From Acidobacteriota bacterium (GTDB lineage Bacteria > Acidobacteriota > Terriglobia > Terriglobales > Acidobacteriaceae): a DNA stretch of 64,000 nucleotides. Shown here in pieces: positions 16,888-25,171 of this stretch. The notes under the pieces are model-generated. The model was given only the letters and a program-made list of their open reading frames with translations. It had not been told where the DNA came from and made no database searches. The position numbers were made by a program, and so were the translations under genes. Every line of letters begins with the position of its first letter. Within the stretch, counting starts at the first letter, position 1. The stretch covers positions 1-64,000 of the forward strand of contig JABBOG010000005.1 of assembly GCA_019351975.1 (NCBI GenBank), given 5' to 3'.

Positions 16888-18171
16888 CTAACTCCCCACC
16901 ACCCCCGGAACCACCGCCGCCACCTGATGCAGCTGCTGCCACATCATCACCACCGTCAACCCCACCACAATCACCGTCGTCGCATACGCCACCCAATTGA
17001 ACCAGTGCGAGTTCGTATGCGATCCCATCAGCGCCTTGTTATTCACCAGCCGCAGCATGAAGTACAGCACAAACGGCAGCAGCACTCCATTGAGCACCTG
17101 CGACAGAATCGTCATCGTCACCAGCGGAAAGTTCGGGATCAGCACCACCGCCGCTCCCGCCGCGATCAGCAGCGTATACAACCAGTAAAAAAACGGCGCC
17201 TGCTTGAACTTCTTGTCCACCCCACTCTCAAACCCCAACCCTTCGCACACGCTGTACGCCGTTGAGATCGGCAGCACCGACGCCGCAAAGAACGACGCAT
17301 TGAACAGCCCCGCCGCGAACAGAATGTACGCAAAATCCCCCGCCAGCGGCCGCATCGCCTGCGCCGCATCCGACGGCACCGCAATATTCCGCATCCCCGC
17401 CCGGTACAGCGTCGCAGCGCACGCCACAATAATGAACCACGCCACAATATCCGTAAAAAACGACCCCACAATCACATCCAGCCGCGACGCCGAATACTGC
17501 TTGACCGTAATCCCTTTTTCCACCACCGACGACTGCAGATAAAACTGCATCCACGGCGCAATCGTCGTCCCCACCACGCCCACCACCATGTACACATAAT
17601 CGTGGTCGCGCCACACGCGCCCGTCCGGCGGCCGCACCGTCTCCACCAGCGCCCTGTGCCAGTCCGGCTGCGCCATCACACCCGCAATGATGTAGCAAAC
17701 ATAAAACACGCTCGCCACAAGAAAGATCTTCTCCACACTCTTGTAGTCGCCCTTCACCACCAGCGCCCACACCGCCAGCGCGCACATCGGCACGCTCGCA
17801 TACTTACTCACATGAAATAGCTGCAGCGACCCCGCAATCCCCGAGAACTCCGCAATCACATTGCCGAAGTTCACCACCACCAGCAGCACCATCAGCACAA
17901 ACGTCATCCGCAGCCCGAACTCTTCGCGGATCAGATCGCTCAAGCCCTTGCCCGTCACCACGCCCATCCGCGCGCACATCTCCTGCACCACAATCAGCGC
18001 AATCGTGATCGGGATCATCGTCCACAGCAGCTTGTATCCAAACTGCGCGCCCGCCTGCGAATACGTCAGGATCCCGCCCGCGTCGTTATCGACGTTGGCC
18101 GTAATAAACCCCGGTCCCAGCACCGCAAAGAATAAAAAGAGGCTCGTCCTGTACCGCCGCCAGAAGCTCAC
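16888..18171 (-). CDS. NRAMP-family divalent metal transporter, variant metal site
   Basis: This is an NRAMP/MntH-fold transporter with about 11 membrane helices. The helix-1 motif that is usually DPGN reads DAGG (GPGFITANVDNDAGG), and the helix-6 motif that normally holds Met reads TTIAPWMQF, with Ala at the Met position. Loss of that Met is known from NRAMP-related magnesium transporters, so Mg2+ or Mn2+ is a better guess than Fe2+; this is inference. The GTG at 18171 overlaps the stop of a short upstream ORF (GTGA). The ORF-track TTG start at 18285 adds a Gly-rich, unfolded-looking 38 residues. The downstream gene encodes a cytosolic MgtE-N/CBS protein. Confidence 0.88.
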   Translation of the reverse strand: MSFWRRYRTSLFLFFAVLGPGFITANVDNDAGGILTYSQAGAQFGYKLLWTMIPITIALIVVQEMCARMGVVTGKGLSDLIREEFGLRMTFVLMVLLVVVNFGNVIAEFSGIAGSLQLFHVSKYASVPMCALAVWALVVKGDYKSVEKIFLVASVFYVCYIIAGVMAQPDWHRALVETVRPPDGRVWRDHDYVYMVVGVVGTTIAPWMQFYLQSSVVEKGITVKQYSASRLDVIVGSFFTDIVAWFIIVACAATLYRAGMRNIAVPSDAAQAMRPLAGDFAYILFAAGLFNASFFAASVLPISTAYSVCEGLGFESGVDKKFKQAPFFYWLYTLLIAAGAAVVLIPNFPLVTMTILSQVLNGVLLPFVLYFMLRLVNNKALMGSHTNSHWFNWVAYATTVIVVGLTVVMMWQQLHQVAAVVPGVVGS

Positions 18172-18266
18172 ACCCGCACCACCACACTCAGAATCGCCCC
18201 GTAACCCGCCGCGCTGCGTCCCATCGCCGCCCTCACACAAGCTCCGCGCTGGACCGGCATCTGCAT
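18168..18266 (-). CDS. Possible 32-residue leader ORF coupled to the NRAMP gene
   Basis: An AGGAGA site (18272-18277) stands six bases before an ATG at 18266. The frame runs 32 codons (MQMPVQRGACVRAAMGRSAA...) and stops with TGA overlapping the GTG of the transporter (GTGA). This is the best ribosome site in the region, while the transporter start itself lies inside coding sequence. It may be a regulatory leader peptide, a chance ORF, or a frameshifted N-terminus. It is too short for the ORF track. Confidence 0.4.
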   Translation of the reverse strand: MQMPVQRGACVRAAMGRSAAGYGAILSVVVRV

Positions 18267-18378
18267 CGTTTTCTCCTGGGCTCAATCTAGACTAACCCGT
18301 CCGCGCCCATCCCGGGTTACACAACGATCATCTCTCGCTCCACTCCTGCAAAATTCTCGTCCCACTCACCCGCCAGCC

Positions 18379-20139
18379 TCAATCCAGCGCCACCAGCAGC
18401 CCCTCCCCTGCCTCCACCACGACACTCCCCTCCACCCTCGATCCTGCACCATCCAGCAGCGTCGTCAGCACCACCGTCCCTGCCCCGCACGCCACCGTCG
18501 CCACCTCCGTCCCAAGATTCAGCAGCACCTGGAAGTCCGAGCTCACACCATCCTCCAGCCCCACCCTCCTGTACCGCAGCACTGACCCCTCCGCGCGCAC
18601 CTCCGCAATCCCTCCCGCATGCAGCGTGTCATGCCTTCGCCGCAACGCCAGCAGCCTCCGGTACAGCATCAGCATCGACTTCGCATCCGCCGCCTCCGCC
18701 GCAGCATTCTTCGTCTCCCACCCTTCCATCAGCGGCAGCCACGGCACCGCCTCCGGCGTCGTAAACCCCGCATGGGGCGCTCCCACCCACAGCATCGGAG
18801 ACCTCTCCGGGTCTCGTCCGCGCCCCTTGCCCGGCTCATTCTTCTCCGCCGGGTCCCTCACCTGGTCCGGCGCAATCGCCACATCCACCATCCCCAACTC
18901 ATCCCCGTAGTACATCGTCGGCGTCCCCCTCAGCGTCAGCAGCAGCATCGCCGCCGCCCTCGCCTGCGGCACACCGATCCGCGTCGCCAGCCGCGACTGG
19001 TCATGGTTGCCCAGCACATAGTTCGGCCACGCGCCCCCCGGCAGTAGTCCTTCATACCGCGTGATCACATCGGCAATCGCGTCCGCCGCCCACCGCGTTA
19101 AAATCAGATGAAAATTGAACGGCAGGTTCGCCCCGCTCAACTGCGGCGACCCCGCACCGTAGTACCGCACCAGCTGCTCCAGCGGCAAATAAATCTCCCC
19201 AATCAGCACCCGCCCCGAGCCCTTTCCTTTCTGGCTCTCATTCCCCAGCGCAGCGAAGGAAGCTGCATCCCGGCCCGCCACGTCTCCACCCAGCGTATCC
19301 CCAAACTCCTCCATCACCGCACGCATCGCCGCCACAATCTCCATCGTCTCCGGTCGGTCCGCGTTGTACACCGGCAGTACCCGCGTCACATCATGCTGCG
19401 CCCCGTTGTACTCCGGATTCGTCGGATTGTTCCGAAACTGAGCATCCTTGATCAGCAGCCACAGCACATCCATCCGGAACCCATCCACCCCCTTCTCCAG
19501 CCAGAAACGCATCGCCGCATACATCGCCTCGCGCACCGCCGGATTCCGCCAGTTCAGGTCCGGCTGCTCCTTCAAAAACGAGTGCAGGTAGAACTGCTGC
19601 GTCCCCTCATCCCACGTCCACGCCGGCCCGCCAAAGTGCGACATCCAGTTATTCGGCACCCTCTCCCGCGCCGGCCTCCATCCACCCAGCCCACCCGCGG
19701 TGGCTGCCGCCTCTCCCGCCGCCGGTGCCGGATCGCGCCACAGATACCAGTCGCGCTTCGCATTCGTCCGCGACGACCGCGACTCCACGAACCACGGGTG
19801 CTGGTCCGAGCTGTGATTCGGAACAAAGTCCAGAATCACCCGCAGTCCCTTCGCATGCGCCGCCGCCAGCAACGCATCGAAATCCTCCATCGTCCCAAAC
19901 ACAGGATCGACCCCCACATAATCCGCCACGTCATACCCAAAGTCCGCCATTGGCGACGGGTAAATCGGCGATATCCACACAGCATCCACACCCAGACCCA
20001 CAAGATAATCCAGCCGCGCCGTGATCCCGCGCAAGTCGCCCACGCCGTCCCCATTCGTATCCTGAAAACTCCTCGGATACACCTGGTAGATCACCCCCGT
20101 CTGCCACCACTGCGTCGCTAAAAACTCACTATCCGCCAT
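18379..20139 (-). CDS. GH13 alpha-glucosidase / oligo-1,6-glucosidase type
   Basis: This glycoside hydrolase family 13 enzyme splits alpha-glucosidic bonds of short maltodextrin or isomaltose-type sugars. The conserved regions are DFVPNHSSDQHPWF, DGFRMDVL (nucleophile Asp), LIGEIYLP (acid/base Glu) and VLGNHDQSRLATR (third Asp). WWQTGVIYQVYPRSFQD at the start is typical of the oligo-1,6-glucosidase subgroup. No signal peptide is seen, so it is likely cytoplasmic. Two in-frame insertions interrupt otherwise standard segments: about 22 residues after LWRDPAP and about 30 residues before RVLIGEIYLP. The ATG at 20139 is preferred to the TTG at 20157, since the family begins shortly after it. Confidence 0.92.
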   Translation of the reverse strand: MADSEFLATQWWQTGVIYQVYPRSFQDTNGDGVGDLRGITARLDYLVGLGVDAVWISPIYPSPMADFGYDVADYVGVDPVFGTMEDFDALLAAAHAKGLRVILDFVPNHSSDQHPWFVESRSSRTNAKRDWYLWRDPAPAAGEAAATAGGLGGWRPARERVPNNWMSHFGGPAWTWDEGTQQFYLHSFLKEQPDLNWRNPAVREAMYAAMRFWLEKGVDGFRMDVLWLLIKDAQFRNNPTNPEYNGAQHDVTRVLPVYNADRPETMEIVAAMRAVMEEFGDTLGGDVAGRDAASFAALGNESQKGKGSGRVLIGEIYLPLEQLVRYYGAGSPQLSGANLPFNFHLILTRWAADAIADVITRYEGLLPGGAWPNYVLGNHDQSRLATRIGVPQARAAAMLLLTLRGTPTMYYGDELGMVDVAIAPDQVRDPAEKNEPGKGRGRDPERSPMLWVGAPHAGFTTPEAVPWLPLMEGWETKNAAAEAADAKSMLMLYRRLLALRRRHDTLHAGGIAEVRAEGSVLRYRRVGLEDGVSSDFQVLLNLGTEVATVACGAGTVVLTTLLDGAGSRVEGSVVVEAGEGLLVALD

Positions 20140-20160
20140 ACCCTTAGGATGCTCCAAATA

Positions 20161-20270
20161 GCAGGGATTAGGAAACGGGGATTAGGATTGAACTGGCAGC
20201 ACCCTTACCACACAGCAAGCTTCCTATGCTTTAGTCCCTAACCCTGACCCCTAACCCCTAATCCCTAACA
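20161..20270. repeat. Degenerate CCCTAAT/GGGATTA repeats in opposite orientation
   Basis: Left of centre are GGGATTAGG (20164-20172) and GGGGATTAGG (20177-20186). Right of centre, CCCTAACCCTGACCCCTAAC and CCCTAATCCCTAAC (about 20236-20268) run up to the FmdE start codon at 20271. The minus strand of the right part carries five G3-4 runs and could form a G-quadruplex. The repeat occupies the place where a ribosome-binding site is expected. It is related to the perfect array at 2549-2583. Confidence 0.8.
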
Positions 20271-20921
20271 ATGACCCTCGACACCCTCCTCCACGAAGCC
20301 GAAGTCGCCCACGGCCACCTTTGCGCCGGCCAGGTTCTCGGCGTCCGCATGGCGATGCTCGCCCTCGATCGCCTCGGCATCTCCGATCCCCGATCCCGCT
20401 ATCTCAGCGACGAATCCCTCAACCCCGACCGCAAGCGCCTCGTAACCTTCGTCGAAATCGACCGCTGCGCCACCGACGCCATCGCCGTCGTCACCGGCTG
20501 CCGCGTCGGCAAGCGCGCCCTCAAGCTCCGCGACTTCGGCAAGATGGCCGCCACCTTCGTCGATCTCAACCAGCGCCTCGCCGGCACCGATGATGACAAA
20601 GCCCTTAGCCACGACTACAAGGCCCTTCGCATCGTCGCCCTCGAGACCTCCAAAGCCCTCGCCCGCTCCCTCTACCCCGAACTCGACAAAAACGCCCAGC
20701 AGATGCGCGCCTACCGAGAACTCCCCGACGCCGACCTGTTCACCGCCACGTGGGTTCGCGTCCCCCTCCCACCCAACGAATTTCCCGGCTACAAAGGCAC
20801 CCGCGCCACCTGCGACGCCTGCGGCGAAGGAATCAACTTCGACCGCTTCATTGACCGCGACGGCGTCCGCCTCTGCCTCGCCTGCGCCACCCCATCCCTC
20901 CGCTACTACCACCCCTTCTAA
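20271..20921 (+). CDS. FmdE-like protein with C-terminal zinc ribbon
   Basis: The N-terminal domain (about residues 5-170) resembles subunit E of formylmethanofuran dehydrogenase: HGHLCAGQVLGVRMAM, FVEIDRCATDAIAVVTGCRVGKRAL and DFGKMAATFVD. A zinc ribbon follows (CDAC ... CLAC, about 182-205). In methanogens the family works with a molybdenum/tungsten enzyme. FmdE-like proteins also occur widely in bacteria without methanogenesis and may handle metals or the molybdopterin cofactor. No molybdoenzyme is nearby here. The ATG lies directly after a repeat array and lacks a purine-rich ribosome site. A strong hairpin follows the stop. Confidence 0.85.
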   Translation: MTLDTLLHEAEVAHGHLCAGQVLGVRMAMLALDRLGISDPRSRYLSDESLNPDRKRLVTFVEIDRCATDAIAVVTGCRVGKRALKLRDFGKMAATFVDLNQRLAGTDDDKALSHDYKALRIVALETSKALARSLYPELDKNAQQMRAYRELPDADLFTATWVRVPLPPNEFPGYKGTRATCDACGEGINFDRFIDRDGVRLCLACATPSLRYYHPF

Positions 20922-20928
20922 CCCCAAC

Positions 20929-20958
20929 AAAAAGGCCGCCTTACCGGGCGGCCTTTTT
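20929..20958. terminator. Bidirectional intrinsic terminator
   Basis: A perfect 12-bp inverted repeat (AAAAAGGCCGCC / GGCGGCCTTTTT) with loop TTACCG lies between two convergent genes. It carries a T-run in both directions, so it can end both transcripts. Confidence 0.92.
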
Positions 20959-20960
20959 GT

Positions 20961-21392
20961 TTACCGATGTTCGCGTCCTCCGCGGTCTCCACCCCGCCCC
21001 CATCCCCCGCGATCGTCCCCTCCCCAACCACGCCGATCATCTCCTCCCCAGCCGCGCCTGTCATCCCCTCCCCATCCGCCACGGTCGCGCCATCCATCGC
21101 TATCTCCCCACCGGTAGCCCTGCGCATACGCTCCATCATCGCCGCCATAGTACCCATATGCCGGCGCACCATAGCCGTAGCCGTACCCATTCCCATACAC
21201 CGCCACCGGTGCCGGTGCGTAGTACGCCGGTCCGCCAAGCTGCACTGCTATGCCAAAACGTTGCGCCTGCGCCGCAGGAGCCGCCGCGAACACCCCAACT
21301 GCCAGCGCGGCCGTTATCACCGCACCGATCTTCATCCCGCGCAACTTCGCCATTGCGGTAAGCTTCTTCGTGACTCCAGATAGCTTCTTCAT
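20961..21392 (-). CDS. Exported Gly/Trp/Asp-rich repeat protein
   Basis: GGAGG lies six bases before the ATG at 21392. The signal peptide (hydrophobic core VITAALAVGVFAAAPAA, cleavage near AQAQ) is preceded by a basic N-terminus. The mature part of about 100 residues has a Gly/Tyr-rich stretch (YGNGYGYGYGAP) and then three copies of a GWGGDDRR unit ending in HR. No enzyme motif is present. Low-complexity, strongly charged exported proteins of this kind may bind metals or form surface material; that is a guess. It diverges from the multicopper oxidase gene and converges with the FmdE gene on a shared terminator. Confidence 0.8.
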   Translation of the reverse strand: MKKLSGVTKKLTAMAKLRGMKIGAVITAALAVGVFAAAPAAQAQRFGIAVQLGGPAYYAPAPVAVYGNGYGYGYGAPAYGYYGGDDGAYAQGYRWGDSDGWRDRGGWGGDDRRGWGGDDRRGWGGDDRGGWGRGGDRGGREHR

Positions 21393-21568
21393 ATCGTGCC
21401 TCCTGCATTGCGCTTGCTGCCGCCCTGCACTCTATACAAACGCACTTCGCCGCACCGTGTTGCGCGCAACTTCCTGCCGCCGCCGTGTTCACAGCCGATG
21501 ATCCCTATACACCTCCGACACACCTTCGAGCTACCATAGAGCAGCGCCGCACTACGATCGGAGTCCGC

Positions 21569-22930
21569 TTGAACCGCAGACAGTTTCTACGCAATACCAG
21601 CGCCATCGCCACCGCCGCAGCCCTCAAGCATCCGCCGCTCGCCTGGGCACAAGCGCCGCCAACGCCCGCCGACCACACCATCCGCATCGCTCCGATCCAC
21701 CTCGAAATTGCCCCTGGCAAGATTGTCAAAACCACCGCCTTCAATGGCCGCGTCCCTGGCGAACTCATTCGCCTGCAGGAAGGCAAAGCTGTCACCATCG
21801 ACGTCATCAACGACACCAATGTTGCCGACATCATCCACTGGCATGGCCTCCACATCCCATCCAAAGAAGACGGTGCCACCGAAGAAGGCTCTCCCGCCAG
21901 CGCACCGCACGGCGGCTCCCAGCGCTTCAACTTCATCGCCAAACCCGCCGGCTTCCGCTGGTACCACTCCCACATCTACGCCGGCCACAACCTCAACCGC
22001 TCCCTCTACACCGGTGAGTTCGGCTTCCTTATGATCGACCCTGCCTCCAACCCCGCACGCTACGATCAGGAGCACTTCCTCGCTCTGCACGACTGGAACG
22101 GTTTCATCGTCCCCGGCGAGAGCTTCCAGGAGATCGCCTACAACCACTCCACCATCAACGACAAGATGCTTGGCTTCGGCGAGCCCATCCGCGTCACCCA
22201 GGGCCAACGCATCCTCCTCCACGTGCTCAACGCCAGCCCAACCCTCATGCACACGCTTGCTCTGCCCGGCCACAAGTTCCTCGTCACCGCGCTCGACGGC
22301 AATCCGGTTCCCAAGCCGACCCTCGTCAATACCCTCCGTCTAGGCCCGGCAGAGCGCGTCGACGCGATCGTCCTCATGGATCAGCCCGGCGTCTGGGTCC
22401 TCGGCGAGATCGACGACGACCTCCGCAAGGCCGGTATGGGCCTCGTCATCGAGTACGCCAACAAGACCGGCGCAGCCCAATGGTCCGCCCCCGCCAACGA
22501 CGATTTCCACTACGAAACCTTCTCCGCCCCTATCCCCTCCAACACGGCTCCACCCGCCGATGAAGTCCAGATTCCGCTCGTCTTCAGGCCTAAATTCAAT
22601 GGCCCCGGAGACTTTGACCACTGGACCATCAACGGTCTCTCCTGGCCCAAAGCCAAACCGATCAAGCTCACCGAAGGTACCCGCTACCGCCTCATCTTCG
22701 ACAACCAGAGCAACGACATCCACCCCGTCCACCTGCACCGCCACACCTTCGAGCTCAAATCCATCAACAACAATCCCGTACAAGGCGTCATGAAAGATGT
22801 CGTTCTTACCCCCACCAACGCCAAAACCGAAGTAGCCTTCACGGCCGATAATCCCGGCCTCACGCTCTTCCACTGCCACCAGCAGGAGCACATGGACTCC
22901 GGCTTCATGATGCTCTTCGACTACGCCTGA
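21569..22930 (+). CDS. Tat-exported multicopper oxidase (laccase-like)
   Basis: All copper-binding blocks are present: IHWHGLHIP (about residue 90), WYHSHIYAG (about 130), HPVHLHRHTFEL (about 384) and FHCHQQEHMDSGFMM (about 433), the last holding the type 1 site with an axial Met. It is a three-domain enzyme that oxidises a substrate such as a phenol or Cu(I)/metal ion while reducing O2. The TTG at 21569 is preferred: GGAG lies five bases upstream and the N-terminus becomes a twin-arginine signal (NRRQFLRNTSAIATAAAL). The ORF-track start at 21485 adds 28 unrelated residues. The next gene, for an outer-membrane protein, may be co-transcribed. Confidence 0.92.
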   Translation: MNRRQFLRNTSAIATAAALKHPPLAWAQAPPTPADHTIRIAPIHLEIAPGKIVKTTAFNGRVPGELIRLQEGKAVTIDVINDTNVADIIHWHGLHIPSKEDGATEEGSPASAPHGGSQRFNFIAKPAGFRWYHSHIYAGHNLNRSLYTGEFGFLMIDPASNPARYDQEHFLALHDWNGFIVPGESFQEIAYNHSTINDKMLGFGEPIRVTQGQRILLHVLNASPTLMHTLALPGHKFLVTALDGNPVPKPTLVNTLRLGPAERVDAIVLMDQPGVWVLGEIDDDLRKAGMGLVIEYANKTGAAQWSAPANDDFHYETFSAPIPSNTAPPADEVQIPLVFRPKFNGPGDFDHWTINGLSWPKAKPIKLTEGTRYRLIFDNQSNDIHPVHLHRHTFELKSINNNPVQGVMKDVVLTPTNAKTEVAFTADNPGLTLFHCHQQEHMDSGFMMLFDYA

Positions 22931-23007
22931 CGCGCAAGGAGAGACGATAATCGAAGCCTGAACAAACCGTCATCTTGAGCAATCTGCCGAAACGCTATCC
23001 TGTATCC

Positions 23008-23895
23008 ATGACCAGAGCGGTTGTCGCGCGTACCCTTGCAGCACTCTGCCTCACACTCGGAGGCTTACTCTCCTGCACCCCAGCCGCCGCGCACGCGCAG
23101 GACAACTACGAGATCCAGGTCTACCCCTCCGTCACCATCCCGGCAAAGGTCCTCCTCACCGAACTCCATAGCAACTACACCGCCGAAGGCGGTACAACTG
23201 TCCAGAACGGCTTCCTCCCCACGCAGGGCCAGGAGCACGAGACCATCGAGCTCACCCAGGGCATAAAAGATTGGGCCGAAGTCGGCTTCTACATCTTCAC
23301 CGAAGAGGAAAATGGCACCGGCGTTCAATGGGTTGGCGACCATATCCGCCCCCGCGTCCGCGCCCCTGACCGCTGGAACCTACCCGTCGGCCTCAGCGTC
23401 TCCAACGAGATCGGCTACGCACGCGCGCCCTACTCGAACCCCACCTGGTCCTGGCAGATTATGCCCATCATCGATAAGTCCATCGGCAAATGGTACGGCT
23501 CCGTCAACACCACCATGGTCTGGGACATCCACTCTGTCCCTCCGCCAAACACCTACACACCCATTGAGCGCCAGGCCTATTACCGCGACGTCGCCCCTAA
23601 GGGCGTCACCTTCGGCCCCGCCGCCACCCTCACCTATCAGCCCAATAAGTACTACAACTTCGGCCTCGAATACTACGGCTACTACGGCGGTCTCAACCAC
23701 ATCGTTTCACTGCACAACCAGCAGCAGCAGTTCTTCCCCGCCATCAACCTCTTCGTCTCCCCCAGGTGGGAGATCAACGCAGGCGTTGGCTGGGGAGCAA
23801 CTGCCTCCACCGACCACCTCATCGTCAAGGTCATCCTGGGCCACTACTTCAACTGGGGTCTCCCCAAACATACCCCCCTCCCCCCATTCCTGTAG
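23008..23895 (+). CDS. Predicted outer-membrane barrel protein
   Basis: The ATG at 23008 begins a signal peptide (MTRAVVARTLAALCLTLGG..., cleavage near AHAQ). The ORF-track TTG at 22975 lies in a GTCATCTTGAG repeat-like stretch and is rejected. The mature protein has many aromatic residues in amphipathic strands (WAEVGFYIFTEE, YYNFGLEYYGYYGG, WEINAGVGWGATAS, VKVILGHYFNWGL), as in transporter-like or phenol-degradation-type barrels. No specific family is recognised. It starts 77 bp after the multicopper oxidase stop in the same direction, so a joint role, for example moving substrate or copper across the outer membrane, is possible but unproven. Confidence 0.75.
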   Translation: MTRAVVARTLAALCLTLGGLLSCTPAAAHAQDNYEIQVYPSVTIPAKVLLTELHSNYTAEGGTTVQNGFLPTQGQEHETIELTQGIKDWAEVGFYIFTEEENGTGVQWVGDHIRPRVRAPDRWNLPVGLSVSNEIGYARAPYSNPTWSWQIMPIIDKSIGKWYGSVNTTMVWDIHSVPPPNTYTPIERQAYYRDVAPKGVTFGPAATLTYQPNKYYNFGLEYYGYYGGLNHIVSLHNQQQQFFPAINLFVSPRWEINAGVGWGATASTDHLIVKVILGHYFNWGLPKHTPLPPFL

Positions 23896-23922
23896 ACCAC
23901 AGCATACGAATGCCTGCGTAAT

Positions 23923-25164
23923 CTACGGCTCGACTCGCCCGTCCATCGTCTCCCGCACCACACGGCCTGCGGCATTCAACCCCACCGTCCCCTCCAGCGC
24001 CGTCCGTCCCGCATCGTGCATCCACCCGCCCATAAACCGCGGGTCTCGGAACGTCACCACCTTCGCGACGTCTCCGCCTTCGCCAACGAATACGGCATCC
24101 GGGCGCACCACATCTACAATCGGCATCGGAGACCAGTCCAGATACACCCGCCCCAGCTTGCTCTCCTCGGCCGTCAAGACCGCCTTGCTCCGTCCCGGCT
24201 TCGCATACGTCGAATCCCCCATCGTCAACGTTCCTGAACCGCCCGTATCGATCTCTGCCAACTGATACATCGGCCCGAAGTCCATCACGCCCGCCCACCG
24301 AAACGGGCTTAAAGGATCAGGGCTCGCCAAGGCACGCTGCACCTGTAAATATCGCGGTACCGCCTCCCCCGCCAATAAGTCCGGTTGGCCAACGTCCGGA
24401 AGCGCTTTGTCCTGCTGTTCGCTGCTTGCTGCCTCCGTACCGCTGTCCGGTGCTGCTACACTCTGCGCCATCTCCATCCGGATCGCCTGCCCGTGTTCTA
24501 CCTCCCGCAGTCCCCACCAGCCCACCACCCCGAGCAACGCCGCAATCGCCCATCCCCGCGCCGGAAATGCCTGCCGCTTCGCTCCCACCTCCGATCCCAC
24601 CAGGCCAAACACCCACGGTAGCGTCAGCGCTCCCAGCAACATCGCAAACATGACCGGATCGAAGATGAACACAATCGACGCGGCGTACCACTTATCCACG
24701 AACGGGAAAAACGGCCGTAGACCATAGTTGTTCGTATAGTCCAGCAGCAGATGACTCAGCAGCGCAAGTATCGCCAACCCATACAGAACACCCCACCGAA
24801 CAGGTGCCGCATTCAAAGGCTTCTTAACTCGCCTTCGATCATCGAATCCTTGGGAATGTGTGGCGGATCTTTGGCCGCTGATCTCTTTTGCGTCAGCATT
24901 GCCCCTCTCCTGATACACACGCCATCGATGCCACGCATATACGCCTGCAACGATAAAGGCTGCCTCGAAAGGCAGCCCTAGAAACGTATGCGTAATCCCG
25001 CGGTGGTGCTGAAACCCGTCGATCGGCCCACGCAGGCTCCACAACGTGTCTATATCGGGGAACTCTGCTCCAACCACCATCGTCAGAGTCGCGTAAGCCG
25101 CCGTTCTGTTGAATCCGGTCCGCGCCAGACAGCCACCTGTTAACAGATGAGTAACGGGCTCCAT
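23923..25164 (-). CDS. YdjM-like membrane-bound metal-dependent hydrolase (DUF457)
   Basis: The N-terminal half carries the DUF457/YdjM pattern: PVTHLLTGG, GAEFPDIDTLW, QHHRGITHTFLG and LSHLLLDYTNNYG, with conserved His and Asp residues suited to metal binding, set among about five membrane helices. The C-terminal half (about 230-413) is extracytoplasmic and ends in a soluble domain (VVTFRDPRFMGGW). The biochemical reaction is not known for this family; bacterial members are often described as inner-membrane hydrolases. The ATG at 25164 is preferred to 25284, as it starts the family N-terminus and leaves a 7-bp gap to the upstream gene, suggesting coupling. Confidence 0.83.
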   Translation of the reverse strand: MEPVTHLLTGGCLARTGFNRTAAYATLTMVVGAEFPDIDTLWSLRGPIDGFQHHRGITHTFLGLPFEAAFIVAGVYAWHRWRVYQERGNADAKEISGQRSATHSQGFDDRRRVKKPLNAAPVRWGVLYGLAILALLSHLLLDYTNNYGLRPFFPFVDKWYAASIVFIFDPVMFAMLLGALTLPWVFGLVGSEVGAKRQAFPARGWAIAALLGVVGWWGLREVEHGQAIRMEMAQSVAAPDSGTEAASSEQQDKALPDVGQPDLLAGEAVPRYLQVQRALASPDPLSPFRWAGVMDFGPMYQLAEIDTGGSGTLTMGDSTYAKPGRSKAVLTAEESKLGRVYLDWSPMPIVDVVRPDAVFVGEGGDVAKVVTFRDPRFMGGWMHDAGRTALEGTVGLNAAGRVVRETMDGRVEP

Positions 25165-25171
25165 CGCGCCG

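Noticed and set aside
20929-20958. Possible REP element
   Set aside because: The perfect hairpin with T-runs on both sides between convergent stops is better explained as a bidirectional terminator.
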